Part shown: piece by piece, positions 29,538 to 39,735 of the stretch | How the letters are laid out: each line of letters starts with the position of its first letter | Position numbering within the stretch: the first letter of the stretch is position 1 | DNA from: CAWAHD01 sp963781785 | Lineage (GTDB): Bacteria; Planctomycetota; Planctomycetia; Isosphaerales; Isosphaeraceae | Direction of reading: 5' to 3' | DNA length: 64,000 nucleotides | NCBI GenBank assembly: GCA_963781785.1 | Contig: CAWAHD010000002.1 | Location: forward strand, 2,480,001-2,544,000 | The notes under the pieces: model-generated | The model's database searches: none | Told to the model about the DNA's origin: nothing | The model's input: only the letters and a program-made list of their open reading frames with translations | Position numbers and translations under genes: made by a program

Positions 29538-29840
29538 CGCAAAAGTCTCCGAAGATGTGTTGAGTCGTCGCCATGAGGTGTTCGGGCCAATTTGCGCAGC
29601 CCGACCGCCGCACCGGCTGAGGCGGTGCGAGCGGTGCCGCATTCCAAAATCGGGAGCGTGGACTGAAGCGGAATTGACGAGCACACCCTACTATCTAATC
29701 GAACGTTGATCAGATTTGGCGTCGGAGTGATCTCAAGAACTGTGGCGCATTCACATGAAAAGGGCGGGAAGTCAGGGAATCTCCCCGCGCGAGTCGATGG
29801 TGCGCGAGGTCATCCCGAACTCCCGCCCTGGGCGGTGTAG

Positions 29841-30202
29841 GTCAGGCTTTCCAGCCTGACGGTTTTCGTAGGTCAGGCTTTCCAGCCTGACGATTTTCGC
29901 AGGTCAGGCTTTCCAGCCTGACGATTTTCGTAGGTCAGGCTTTCCAGCCTGACGGTTTTCGCAGGTCAGGCTTTCCAGCCTGACGGTTTTCGCAGGTCAG
30001 GCTTTCCAGCCTGACGGTTTTCGCAGGTCAGGCTTTCCAGCCTGACGGTTTTCGCAGGTCAGGCTTTCCAGCCTGACGGTTTTCGCAGGTCAGGCTTTCC
30101 AGCCTGACGGTTTTCGTAGGTCAGGCTTTCCAGCCTGACGGTTTTCGTAGGTCAGGCTTTCCAGCCTGACGTCTTTTGCTGTGTCAGGCTGGAAAGCCTG
30201 AC
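29841..30202. repeat. Tandem array of 31-bp palindromic units
   Basis: Eleven direct copies of GTCAGGCTTTCCAGCCTGAC begin at 29841, 29872, 29903, 29934, 29965, 29996, 30027, 30058, 30089, 30120 and 30151, an exact 31-bp period. Each is separated by an 11-bp spacer, G-A/G-TTTTCG-C/T-AG-like. One inverted copy ends the array at 30183-30202. Every unit is itself an imperfect palindrome able to fold as a hairpin. It lies between the divergent LEPR-XLL gene and the EF-hand gene's 3' end. Not CRISPR: the spacers are short and nearly identical. Confidence 0.95.
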
Positions 30203-30238
30203 CTACGCGGCGCTCCCGAGGAGTCGAGCCCGCTGTTG

Positions 30239-30928
30239 TTACTTCGTTTCATCCGGGGGCGGAGGAGGCGGGCCATCGCCGCCATCCGGTGGTGGGCCAC
30301 CGGGCGGGAAGCCGCCGGGTGGCCGGCCGCCGGGGCCGCCCGGAGGGCCTCCGCCGGGACCGCCAAAGCCGGGAGGGCCGCCGCCGGGACCGCGTTCCTG
30401 CATTTCCTTGAGCTGCTCGTTCTGGTCGGCGCTCAGGATCTTCGCCAGCTTGGCGTCGACCTCCTTTTGCAGATCGGCGACTTGCTTCTTCTGCGTGGCC
30501 GTCAGGCTCAAACGGTCCTGCATGAAGCTGGGCAGAATCTGGCCCATCCGGGGCGGACCAAATCCTCCAGGACCCCCAGGACCGCCAGGACCAAATCCAC
30601 CGGGGCCGCCGGGGCCAAATCCGCCAGGACCACCGCGCGCATTTGCCGGCTCGCTGGCGGCCAGCGTCGTGAGCTCTTCCCTCGTGACAACCTTGTCCTT
30701 GTCGGCGTCGGCGCGGTCGAAGAGGCGCTTCAACCGCGCGTCGGTGACCTCGCTCCGGGTGAGCTTCCCATCCTTGTTCTTGTCGAACTTCATCATCCGG
30801 GTGACCAGGTCGCTGCCGGTTGACGACTTCGCGGTTGCCCGCCGCCCGCTGCTCTGGTCCTGGCCAAACACCAGGGACGACGCGGTCAATAAACCGGCGA
30901 TCGCCAGTATGCTCGAAGTCTTTCGCAT
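30239..30928 (-). CDS. Secreted EF-hand protein with LTxxQ-like segment
   Basis: About 229 aa from ATG 30928, chosen because GAGGAGATCA is just upstream. After the signal peptide come two EF-hand loops, DKNKDGKLTRSE and DADKDKVVTREE (12-residue Ca-binding loops; position 12 Glu present). A Gly/Pro-rich linker is followed by LTATQKKQVADLQKE and LSADQNEQLKEM, which resemble the LTxxQ repeats of Spy/CpxP periplasmic chaperones. The tail is Gly/Pro-rich (PPGGFPPGG). A calcium-responsive periplasmic factor is a reasonable reading; the exact role is unknown. Confidence 0.82.
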   Translation of the reverse strand: MRKTSSILAIAGLLTASSLVFGQDQSSGRRATAKSSTGSDLVTRMMKFDKNKDGKLTRSEVTDARLKRLFDRADADKDKVVTREELTTLAASEPANARGGPGGFGPGGPGGFGPGGPGGPGGFGPPRMGQILPSFMQDRLSLTATQKKQVADLQKEVDAKLAKILSADQNEQLKEMQERGPGGGPPGFGGPGGGPPGGPGGRPPGGFPPGGPPPDGGDGPPPPPPDETK

Positions 30929-30981
30929 TGATCTCCTCGTTCGTTCGTTCATGTGAGATTCGGGTGATTGTGTTCCGTCGA

Positions 30982-31680
30982 TCAGCCTGCGGAGGTCTGC
31001 CGGTTCGCTAGCGACCGCTCGTCCGGCGTGCGGCCCAAGATGATCTCGAAGTAGGCCGACAGCTCGCCGATCTTCGAATTCGGAATCGGCTCGAAGTCGG
31101 CCAGGACCAGCTCGCGGTCGAGCAGGTCGCCCGCGCTTCGGTAGACGCCATCCCTCGCATTACCGGGATGGCCGCGCACCAGGATCTGGGTCGTCAGAAG
31201 CTCGCGGCCCCCGCGCTTGACCTTGACGTGGATGTGGGGGCCAGGCCGGCCCGGGTACGGAACCGGCTTGATCGTCCGGAAGTAATACTCGCCGGTCGAG
31301 CCGGTCGTGAACCGGCCGAAGCCCTGGAAATTCTTGTCCTGAACCCGCGACGCCGAGCCGGTGTCGCCGGAGTGGAGGTAGACCTGGTTGGCGTCGCACT
31401 GCCAGATCTCGACGGTGGCGTTGCGGATCGGGCTGCCGGTCGGTCCGAGAACCTTGCCCGTCAGGTGCGTGATCTCGCCGACGGCCGGCGTGATCTTGTC
31501 GTTGATGATCAAGAGGTCGTTGTCGGTGTCCAGCGGCAGCTTGTCGGGATAGAACGGGCCTTCCGTCATGGGAGGCGTGCGCAAAAGCTCGTCGGCAAAC
31601 AGGCCCCGCGTCGTCAAGAAGGCTGCGCCGAGCGCACCCAGGATGACGCGGCGAGTCGGGACGTGAATCGGGATCGGCAT
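30982..31680 (-). CDS. Intradiol ring-cleavage dioxygenase-like protein (Tat-exported)
   Basis: 232 aa. Leader PTRRVILGALGAAFLTTRG is Tat-like. TEGPFYPD, GKVLGPTGSPIRNATVEIWQCD and GEYYFRTIKPVPYPGRPG with PHIHVKV give the protocatechuate 3,4-dioxygenase fold; the Tyr in EYYF and the His in PHIHV are candidates for iron ligands. Exported members have unknown aromatic substrates. It is not part of the kinase gene, although an out-of-frame reading of that region runs into it. Confidence 0.87.
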   Translation of the reverse strand: MPIPIHVPTRRVILGALGAAFLTTRGLFADELLRTPPMTEGPFYPDKLPLDTDNDLLIINDKITPAVGEITHLTGKVLGPTGSPIRNATVEIWQCDANQVYLHSGDTGSASRVQDKNFQGFGRFTTGSTGEYYFRTIKPVPYPGRPGPHIHVKVKRGGRELLTTQILVRGHPGNARDGVYRSAGDLLDRELVLADFEPIPNSKIGELSAYFEIILGRTPDERSLANRQTSAG

Positions 31681-31779
31681 GGATGCAATGTCCTTTTTCC
31701 GAGATGAATCGATCGGTGCCCACTGTGAATAACGGGAACCGTCTCGCGCCGGAGACAGGCAGATCGGAAAAATGGCGGT

Positions 31780-34141
31780 TCAGAAATCTTCGCCCCGGTG
31801 ACCACCGGGGAAATCGCGGGGACGCCTCTCCGCGGCGCCGGAGGCCAGGCGGGCGATCTCTTCGGAGCGCTTGATATCGCCGAGTCGCCGGAACGCCTCG
31901 GCCAAGCTCTCGAGGCGGTCGGCCAGCAAATGGCCGATCGCACCAGCCGGCAACGAGCGCAGGTCGGAGACGGCGGCTTCGAGCAAAGCCCGTGCCTCGT
32001 CCGGAAATCCGCGGGTCTGCTCGAGATAGGCGAGCGCGTCCCGTACGTCGGCCCGGTCCACCCGGGCGCAGAGATCCGGGCAAGCGGTCGATGAGCGTGC
32101 CGGCGAGATCGATCGCCCGGCGATAGCAGGCCACGGCGTCTTCCGTCCGACCGCGGCGCTCAAAGACGGTGCCCAGTTTGGCATGGACGTGAATTTGATC
32201 CTGGATGTAATCGACGTTCTGGGGCAGCTCGCCGGCGAGCTGATCGATCAAGGTGCGGGCCTCGCTGAGACGCGGCTCGAGCAGTTCAAGCGCCGACGGA
32301 TCGACCGACCAGGGGTCGGTCATGATGGCGATCTGGACCAGCCTGGAGCGATACTTGCGGTCGGCGGGAAATCGAGCGACCAGATTCTCGAGGAGATCGA
32401 CGGCATGGGCGGTCGACTGTTTCGCTTCCGCGGGCCGGTCCAGTCGCTCGCAGAGCCTGCCGACCTTGAAGTAAGCCCACGCGGCCTCGCCCTGAAGCCT
32501 CGGGTTGGTTTCGTTGCCCTGGGCAAACCGCTCGTAGAAAGTCAGGACGGTTCGGAGCAGGGCGGTGTCATTTTCCGGGCCGGCGCGCGGCGAGTCACCG
32601 GGTGGCTTGCCCATCAAGCCGGGGTCCAGAGCCGCGGGCTTCTGCGGGTCGCCCGCAGGCGGCCTAGGGCGGCCCGATTTTTTGGGGATTGGTGGTCCGG
32701 CGTCGAAACCGAGCTCCGGCGGCGGCCGGCGGTCGGGCTGTTCGTGCGATCGAGCGTCGCGAAGGAACCCTGGTCCCGGGCGCATCCGGCCGTGATTCCG
32801 GCCCGTGGGCGGCGGCAGCGGGTCGTCGTGATCGGACAGCTTGTCGAACACCTCGCCGAACATCTCGAGCGCGAGAGCCACGTTCTCGTCGGACCGCTTG
32901 AGAGCCTGCTTGGTGCTCACATAGCCGGCCCACCCGACGATCGCCGCCAGGAACAGCGCCCCGGCGGCCGTCGCCACCAGGGCCGCCGTCGCCTGGTTGC
33001 GGCGGCGCCATCGCCAGAGGCGCTCGAAAGCCGTGGCCCGCCGGGCCCGGATCGGGCGGTCGTCGAGGAAGCACCTCAGGTCTTCGGCGAGCGCCCCGGC
33101 CGTGGCGTATCGATGGCCCGGCTCGCGGGCGATCGCTTTCAAGATGATCGTTTCCAGATCGCGCGGAATGGTCGGGTCGAGCACTCGCGGCGGCGCCGGC
33201 TGGCCTTCGCTGACTTGACGCAAGAGCTCGCTGGGGCTGAGGTCGCCGAAGGGAGCACTCTGGGTGATCAGCTCGTAGAGAGTGAGCCCCAGGCTGTAAA
33301 TGTCGTTCTGAGGGCCCGTCTCGCCGCCCAGCGCTTCCGGGGCGAGATAACGCAGCGTGCCGATGACGTCGCCCGTACTGGTCAAGTCGTCGTGGCCCGT
33401 GAGCTTGGCTAACCCGAAGTCGGTGATCCAGACAGCCTGGTGCTCATCGATCAAGAGGTTGGCCGGCTTGATGTCGCGGTGGAGGATGCCCTGCTCGTGG
33501 GCGTAGTTGAGCGCATCGGCGGCCTGGATGCCGATCCGCGCGACGATGCGCCGGCGGTCCTCGCCCGGGGCCGGAGGCTCGCGTCGCCATTTCTCCAGCA
33601 AGACGTCGAGTCCCTTGCCCTCGATGTACTGCATCACGTAGAAGGGGAGCCCCTCGTGGTCGCCGACTCCGTAAATGGGAACGATGTTGGTATGGTGCAG
33701 CCGAGCGACCGCCTGCGCCTTGCGCTGGAAGCGAGTCAGCCTTCTGGCGTCGAGATAGACATGGTGGATGACCTTGAGGGCGACGTTGCGCCCGAGCGAT
33801 TCCTGGAGCGCCTCGTACACGACGCCCATGCCGCCGCGTCCCAGCTCGCGGATGACGCGGAATTCGCCGAGGCGCAACGGGAGCATGCGGGCCGCCTGGG
33901 CTCCGTCGGCGACGAGCGTCTTCTGGCCGAGCTGTTCGATCATGGCGACGGCCGGCAGCAGCTTGCGGATCCTTTCTGCATACTCGGGATAGCGTGCCTC
34001 ATATTCGCTGACCGAGGGGGATTCGCCGCGCCGACACCGCTCGGTGAACTCTTCGGCGACGCGATCGAGCGGATCGCGGTCGCGGTCGAACATGTCGGCA
34101 GTCGGGTCGGTGGCGGCGGCATTTGCACTCGCGTCGCTCAT
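31780..34141 (-). CDS. Ser/Thr protein kinase with TPR-type C-terminus (one apparent frameshift)
   Basis: ATG at 34141 overlaps the sigma-factor stop (ATGA). GRGGMGVVYEA (P-loop), ALKVI (Lys), HRDIKPANLL (catalytic loop) and ITDFGLAKL (DFG) define a complete Hanks-type kinase domain. A Trp-rich transmembrane segment follows (about nt 32990-32905), then repeats rich in helix pairs (TPR-like). One extra base near 32090 shifts the frame; reading on gives VRDALAYLEQTRGFPDEARALLEAA and ends at 31780. Planctomycetes pair such kinases with ECF sigma factors; the kinase is likely to regulate the sigma factor or its targets. Confidence 0.87.
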
Positions 34142-34777
34142 GGCACGCCCCCTTCGAAACCCGGGATCTGCTCGAGCACGTCCCGCAGGCGCTCGATGGC
34201 ACGGACGTAGCGCTTGCTCGCGGCGGTGGGCTTGATCCCCAGGCAGGCGGCCGCTTCCTGGTTGCTGAGCTGCTCGAAGTGCCGCAAGACCAGCACGTCG
34301 CGATCGATCGGCTCGAGCTGATCCAGAGCGTGCTGCAACTGGGCCATGGTCTCGCCCCGCCGGGCGGCGTGGCTGGCCGAAGTGAGATCGGCAAAGAGCG
34401 CGGCGATCTGTTCCGAGCTGGCCCCGAGCTGGTCCCCCTGGCCCAATCGAACTTCCCGCCCGGCCGCCCGCACCTGCGCTCCCAGGTGCCGGCGATGGAC
34501 GTCGATCATCCTCTGCAAGGTCACCGATCGGATCCACACGAACGCGGGGATGTCCGGGCTCGCCTGGTAATGCGCCAGCCGCTCGAGCGCCTCCGATGTA
34601 GGCTTCCTGCAGGATGTCGGACGCCGAGACCCGCCCCCGCAGCCTGGCATCAAGCCGCAGCTCGACCATCCTCCGCAGCCGGTCTCGATAGAGGGAAAAC
34701 AATGACGCAAGGGCCTGGGGCTCACCCTGTTGCAGACGATGCAGCATCTCCTCGAAATCGTCGCTGTCGTCGGTCAT
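34138..34777 (-). CDS. ECF-type RNA polymerase sigma factor (one apparent frameshift)
   Basis: From ATG 34777. Region 2: LASLFSLYRDRLRRMVELRL and ASDILQEAYIEALERLAHYQ (an extra G near 34600 must be removed), then the region-4 helix-turn-helix EQLSNQEAAACLGIKPTAASKRYVRAIERL. The family is a planctomycete-type sigma-70 factor that overlaps its Ser/Thr kinase gene. About 212 aa once the frame is restored. Confidence 0.85.
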
Positions 34778-35051
34778 GGCGGTCTTGGCCCGAACCACGG
34801 GTGAAAATCCCACTTGCCTTATCATATCGGTTGGCGAGTCTCGGCGACAATTCACGCGGCTGCGTGCTGCCAAAGAAGCCCACGGTCCAAACAGCCGGTT
34901 CATTCCCCCGTACCCGATCTCGATAAAACTTCGAGCCCCGCGACATTTTTAGGAGGACAAGGCCGCTTTAGCACGATAGAATATTTGTTTGACATCTCCG
35001 GGATCGGTATACCGGGGCTCAGGGGCTCGAAACGCACTAAGGAGCGAAGCG

Positions 35052-36524
35052 ATGATCATCGTACCCGGGCAAGCTGGCAAAGACCTGTGCGATTCGCAAC
35101 TGGGTGTGACGCGGCGGGACATCCTGCGGGTTGGCGGGTCGGGGCTCTTGGGGCTGGGTCTGGGGTCGATGCTCGAGCTGCAGGCGATGGCCGCCGATGG
35201 AGGCGAAGCGAGCCGCGGCCCGGGGTGGGGCAAGGCCAAGAGCATCATCATGGTCTATCTCCAGGGAGGGCCGAGCCATCTCGACCTCTGGGACCCGAAG
35301 GACAACGTCCCCGACAACGTCCGGAGCGTGTTCAAGCCGATCGCGACCAAGGTCCCAGGCGTTCAGGTGACCGAGATCCTGCCCAAGCTGGCGCAGATCA
35401 CCGACAAGTTCACGTTCATCCGCTCGATGAGCTACACGCCCAACGGGCTGTTCAACCACACGGCCGCCATCTACCAGATGATGACGGGCTATACGACCGA
35501 CAAGGTCAGCCCGTCGGGTCAGCTCGAGCCGCCCAGCCCCAAAGATTTCCCCAACTTCGGCTCGCAGTTGATCCGGCTCAAACCGCCAACGGTGCCGATG
35601 CTGCCGTTTGTGATGCTGCCGCGTCCCTTGCAAGAGAGCGGCGTGGTTGGCAAGGGAGGTGCGGCTGGCTTCCTCGGCAAATCCTACGATCCTTATACGC
35701 TCTACCCCGACGGCGACGACATGGACATGGCCAAGATGGATCGGATCAAGGTCGACGACCTCCAGCTTCGGCCCGAGGTGTTTGCCATGCGGCTGGAGCG
35801 GCGGGCGAAGCTCCGCGACGCCTTGAACGCCGGCATGAAAGACATCGACAAGGCCGTCAGTGATTTGAAGCTCAACGAGTATTACAATCGCGCCTTGAGC
35901 CTGGTCATCTCGGGCCGGGCGCGCGATGCGTTCAACCTCCAGGCCGAATCGCCCGAGACCCGCGACCTGTACGGCCGCAACACCTTCGGCCAGAGCTGCC
36001 TCCTGGCTCGCCGGCTGGTCGAAGCCGGCACCAAGGTTGTCGAGGTGATCTGGCCCAAGGTGGCCAACTCCGACAACCATTCGTGGGACCACCACGTCGA
36101 TCTGACGAAACGGATGAAGACCCAATCGGGCCCGATGCTCGACCAGGGGCTCTCGGGCCTCTTGACCGACCTGGACCGGCGGGGGCTGCTGGAGAACACG
36201 CTCGTGGTGGCTGTGGGCGAGTTTGGCCGCAGCCCGCAGAGGGGCGTCAGCACCTCGGGCAACGGCAATAGCGCCGACGGCCGCGATCACTGGCCGTATT
36301 GCTACACGGCCGTCGTGGCTGGTGCCGGTATCCGCCGCGGACACATCCACGGCCAGTCCGACAAGACGGGCTCGGCCCCGCTGTCGGACCCCGTCCACCC
36401 CGGCGAGCTATTGGCCTCGATCTACCACAGCTTCGGGATCGACCCGGCCACCATCGTCCTCAACCACCTCAATCAACCCCGCGAGCTGGTCAAGGCCGAG
36501 GCCATGACCAGTTTGTTTGCGTAG
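35052..36524 (+). CDS. DUF1501 protein (Tat-exported)
   Basis: 490 aa from ATG 35052 with AAGGAGCGAAGCG before it. TRRDILRVGGSGLLGLGLG is a Tat leader; VYLQGGPSHLDLWDPK, MTGY, NDHSWDHHVDL-type (here NSDNHSWDHHVDL) and GEFGRSP are the hallmarks of the DUF1501 family, a sulfatase-superfamily relative with metal-binding Asp/His residues. Usually it is found next to DUF1549/DUF1553 partners, which are missing here. Activity unknown. Confidence 0.93.
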   Translation: MIIVPGQAGKDLCDSQLGVTRRDILRVGGSGLLGLGLGSMLELQAMAADGGEASRGPGWGKAKSIIMVYLQGGPSHLDLWDPKDNVPDNVRSVFKPIATKVPGVQVTEILPKLAQITDKFTFIRSMSYTPNGLFNHTAAIYQMMTGYTTDKVSPSGQLEPPSPKDFPNFGSQLIRLKPPTVPMLPFVMLPRPLQESGVVGKGGAAGFLGKSYDPYTLYPDGDDMDMAKMDRIKVDDLQLRPEVFAMRLERRAKLRDALNAGMKDIDKAVSDLKLNEYYNRALSLVISGRARDAFNLQAESPETRDLYGRNTFGQSCLLARRLVEAGTKVVEVIWPKVANSDNHSWDHHVDLTKRMKTQSGPMLDQGLSGLLTDLDRRGLLENTLVVAVGEFGRSPQRGVSTSGNGNSADGRDHWPYCYTAVVAGAGIRRGHIHGQSDKTGSAPLSDPVHPGELLASIYHSFGIDPATIVLNHLNQPRELVKAEAMTSLFA

Positions 36525-36596
36525 CCCTGACGAGGGACGTGATTACAGGGTGGCGGCCGGGTCTGAACAAGATTCAACCGAATTATTCAGAAGATC

Positions 36597-37367
36597 TCAG
36601 AAGATCTTCGACAGGCATCCGCCGTCCACGGTGAGGCAGGTGCCCGTGATGTAGCTGCCGGCGTCGCTGGCAAGGAGGAGTGCGGGGCCGATCAGTTCGT
36701 CGGGCTGGCCCCAGCGGCCCAGCGCGGTGCGCTCGGCGAACCGGTCCTGCTGCTCCTTCGAGAGGAGGCTGGTCGGGAGATCGGTGAGGAAGGGACCGGG
36801 CGCGATGCAGTTGACCGTGATGCCGAACGGGCCCAGGTCATTGGCGCTGGCGCGGGCCAAGCCCAGAAGCGCGGACTTGGTCGCGGAATATGCGTTGCGG
36901 CCGGCGGCCGAGCTGTATCCCATGATCGACGAGATGTGAATCACACGGCCCCACTTCCGCTCCTTCATGCCGGGTGCCAGGGCGCGAGTGAGTGCCATGC
37001 ACGAGCTGAGGTTGAGCTCGACCAGGTCGTTCCAGAGGTCGTCGTCGATCGCGTCGATGGGCTGCGGCTTGTTCGTGCCGGCGTTGTTGATCAGGATGTC
37101 GACCTTGCCCAGCGCTGCGAGGGCCAGTGCGGCCAGACGGGGTGCCTCGGCTCGACGGGACAGGTCGGCCACGACGTACTTGACGCGGACCTTTAGCCCC
37201 GCGCCGATTTCGCGGGTGGCGGCCTGAAGCTCGTCCTCATGCCGGCTGGAGATGACGATATCGGCCCCGGCCTCGGCCAGCCCGCGGGCCATCGCCTTGC
37301 CCAGGCCCTTGCTGCCGCCGGTCACCAGAGCCACGCGACCGGAAAGATCGAAAATGCGTTCACTCAC
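36597..37367 (-). CDS. Short-chain dehydrogenase/reductase
   Basis: 256 aa from a GTG at 37367. Cofactor motif TGGSKGLG, the NNAG motif, catalytic Ser-Tyr-Lys in ISSIMGYSSAAGRNAYSATK, and the C-terminal VDGGCLSKIF. The closest group is gluconate-5-dehydrogenase or 3-ketoacyl-ACP reductase-like SDR; the substrate cannot be told. Convergent with the DUF1501 gene. Confidence 0.93.
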   Translation of the reverse strand: MSERIFDLSGRVALVTGGSKGLGKAMARGLAEAGADIVISSRHEDELQAATREIGAGLKVRVKYVVADLSRRAEAPRLAALALAALGKVDILINNAGTNKPQPIDAIDDDLWNDLVELNLSSCMALTRALAPGMKERKWGRVIHISSIMGYSSAAGRNAYSATKSALLGLARASANDLGPFGITVNCIAPGPFLTDLPTSLLSKEQQDRFAERTALGRWGQPDELIGPALLLASDAGSYITGTCLTVDGGCLSKIF

Positions 37368-37391
37368 CGGTGTTTCCCTTTCGCTTTCGAA

Positions 37392-37757
37392 TCAGAACTC
37401 GAGAATCCACGGGATTGTACCAGCGTCGCCGTGGAGTAGAAATCCGGTGCCGATGGCGAGGACCGCCACGTGGGATTTCGTGCGCAGACACTTTGAAACG
37501 AAAAGCTGATCGTCCATCTCGGCGAGTGCATACTCGACAAGCACACGATCTTTCTGCGTGCGGATCGGAATTGTGGGGACAACGTCTCCACAATGCCCGG
37601 GTAGGCCCGGTAGAACCGAAGGAAGCGATAGAGCCGGCGTCGGCTGCTGTTGCTGACATTGAGCCCGGACAACTCTGCCGCCAGGGAATCGAGGAGTTTC
37701 TCACCGTATGCCGCGCGGTCCCTGCCTCGAAGCGGGTACTCGGCGATGTAGCAGCCG
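37392..37757 (-). pseudogene. Remnant of a YhcG/DUF1016 PDDEXK-type nuclease
   Basis: No start codon: a stop lies directly before the readable part, which opens NWLIGCYIAEYPLRGRDRAA, then YGEKLLDSLAAELSGLN and LYRFLRFYRAYPGIVETLS, the N-terminal domain of DUF1016. After a one-base shift near 37565 the frame jumps straight to the family's C-terminal end (KDRVLVEYALAEMDDQLFVS) and stops at 37392. The central region and most of the nuclease domain are missing. It is a truncated, internally deleted relic, next to the intact DUF433/DUF5615 pair. Confidence 0.75.
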
Positions 37758-37793
37758 ATGAGCCAGTTTCGCTTTCACGATCTTTCGTGTAAA

Positions 37794-38171
37794 ATGAAAC
37801 GTATGGAACCTACATCCGCACCACACACAAAGACGCTTGAGATGCCGCGTATTGTCAGCACTCCTGGCACCTGTGGTGGCAAGCCCAGGATTGACGGGCA
37901 TCGCATCAAGGTCGCCCACATCGCGGTCTGTTACGAGCGGATGGGCATGACTGCCGACGAAATCGTGACGAGCCATCCGACCATTACGCTTGCCCAGGTG
38001 CACGCAGCCCTCGCCTATTACTACGACCACAAGGACGAAATCGACGCTGATATTGCGGAAGGGGAGCGTTTTGCCGACGAGTTGAAGGCCAAGTCTCCAC
38101 CGTCAAAGCTCCAGGAGCTCCTGAAGGCCAGGGAGACCGATGGCTCGGACGATTCGCTTTCACCTGGATGA
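37794..38171 (+). CDS. DUF433-family antitoxin-like protein
   Basis: About 125 aa; starts at 37758 or 37803 are equally possible, none has a good ribosome site. PRIVSTPGTCGGKPRIDGHR and ITLAQVHAALAYYYDHKDEI are diagnostic of DUF433, a winged-helix-like DNA-binding family usually paired with a PIN-like DUF5615 toxin. It overlaps that gene by 32 nt here, so the pair is a toxin-antitoxin-like operon. The antitoxin role is inferred from pairing, not shown. Confidence 0.88.
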   Translation: MKRMEPTSAPHTKTLEMPRIVSTPGTCGGKPRIDGHRIKVAHIAVCYERMGMTADEIVTSHPTITLAQVHAALAYYYDHKDEIDADIAEGERFADELKAKSPPSKLQELLKARETDGSDDSLSPG

Positions 38172-38475
38172 GTGTTGTGACCCGGCGATCGCCTACGGTC
38201 TTCGCCGGCGTCACATCGACGTCACCACGACGCAAGAAGTTGGACTCCTCGAGGCCGAGGATGAAGAGCAAGCCGCGTATGGGCTGGTCCAAAACCGGGT
38301 CATATTCACGCACGACACCGATTTCCTTCGCCTGCAGGCTGCACAAACACCGCATTCCGGTATCGTTTACCGAGCCAAGGACACGCTTGGCCTCGGTGAA
38401 ATCATCAACCGACTGGTTCTTGTCTGGGAAGTCTATGAGCCGGAGGAAATGGTGGACCGCGTCGAGTTCTTGTAG
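38140..38475 (+). CDS. DUF5615 PIN-like toxin candidate
   Basis: 111 aa. FHLDECCDPAIAYGLRRR supplies the first conserved Asp, VIFTHDTDFLRL the second cluster, as in PIN-like (Mut7-C/DUF5615) putative RNases. AGGGAGACCG lies before ATG 38140. It overlaps the DUF433 gene. Likely toxin of the pair. Confidence 0.9.
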   Translation: MARTIRFHLDECCDPAIAYGLRRRHIDVTTTQEVGLLEAEDEEQAAYGLVQNRVIFTHDTDFLRLQAAQTPHSGIVYRAKDTLGLGEIINRLVLVWEVYEPEEMVDRVEFL

Positions 38476-38503
38476 GACCAAGCTCGAACTGCGAACACTG
38501 ATC

Positions 38504-39735
38504 TCATCTCGGTTGGGCCTGCCTTGGGGTCCGCACGTGCTCTGGTCGAAATCCCACGCCGAATATCCTCGCCGGAACACGCCGCAGGAAGGGAAACCAT
38601 CTGAGCAGCTTGAACGGCAACGGCAGCTTGTCGGTCTTGGCACCAGCCAGTACGGGACCGATCAGGCTGTTCTGCATCATCACCTGGACGCGCTGGGTCA
38701 TCGCGGTCGGCCATTGCCGGCGGCGCTGTACCGCGTGCAGGTCGGTCTCGCTGGGCGCACCGCGAAATAATAAGGGCGCAAGCCGATTCGCCGCTGCGAC
38801 GGCATCCTGGATCGCCAGGTTGATGCCGACACCGCCGATCGGCGACATCGCATGAGCGGCGTCGCCGATGCACAAAAGGCCGGGCCGGTGCCAGCGCTTG
38901 AGCCGGTCGACCTTCACTGTCAGCAGCTTCACATGATCCCAGTCCTTGAGCTCGTCGACGCGATCGCCGAGCCACGGCAAGAGCGTGCGAATCGTCTCGC
39001 GAAACCCCGGCAGGCCGGAAGCTCGTACGGCCTCGAACCCACCCTTGCTGATGACAAATGCGGATTGCCAGTAGTCGCCGCGGTTGAACACGACCATCAT
39101 TCGCCCGGCATCGATCCGCACAAAAGGCTGTGGTGGATCGGACTCTTGCCGCGACAGCCGCATCCAGAGCACATCCATCGGTGCGCCAATGTCCATCGCC
39201 TCCAGTCCCGCTCGCGCGCGTACGGTCGAATGCCGCCCATCCGTGCCGACCACAAGGTCGGCACGAATCTCCAGCAATCCCTGGTTGGTCCGGCGCGGAG
39301 GCCGGCGATTCGCCCGTCTTGCTCGATCAAGTCGGTCGCTTCCGTTTCCATGAGGAGCTTGAAATTCGGATACCGCCGGGCTTCCGCCGCGACGAAATCG
39401 AGAAAGTCCCACTGCGGCATCAGCGCCGTGAATTTGCAGTGCGTCCCCACATGGGCAAAGTCCACAGCATCGATCGATGTTTCGCCGATCTGCGCGCCGA
39501 AGGTGCGCACCTCCTCGTGCGGCAGCCGCAGAAAGGCATCGAGCAAGCCAAGCTCGTACATGATCTCCAGCGTCGAGGGATGGATCGTGTCGCCGCGGAA
39601 GTCGCGGAGAAAATCAGCGTGCTTTTCCAGCACCAAGACGTCAACACCGGCACGCGCAAGCAAGAGGCCCAGCATCATTCCCGCTGGTCCGCCGCCCGCG
39701 ATACAGCACCGCACAGTCATCGCGTTTTGAATCAT
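38504..39735 (-). CDS. FAD-dependent aromatic monooxygenase-like (one apparent frameshift)
   Basis: GGGPAGMMLGLLLARAGVDV is the dinucleotide-binding motif; GDTIHPSTLEI and the GDAAHAMSPIGGVGINLAIQ stretch (FAD-binding GD motif) place it in the p-hydroxybenzoate hydroxylase-like group. A missing base near 39290 splits the frame. Its ATG overlaps the stop of the sensor kinase gene (ATGA), so it is probably the last gene of that operon. Substrate unknown. Confidence 0.86.

Noticed and set aside
29841..30202. CRISPR array
   Set aside because: Repeats are 20-bp palindromes with 11-bp near-identical spacers; no cas genes nearby.
31160..34903. A single 1247-codon protein joining sigma factor, kinase and dioxygenase sequence
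   Set aside because: It is produced by two one-base shifts; sigma factor, kinase and dioxygenase each have their own starts and stops.
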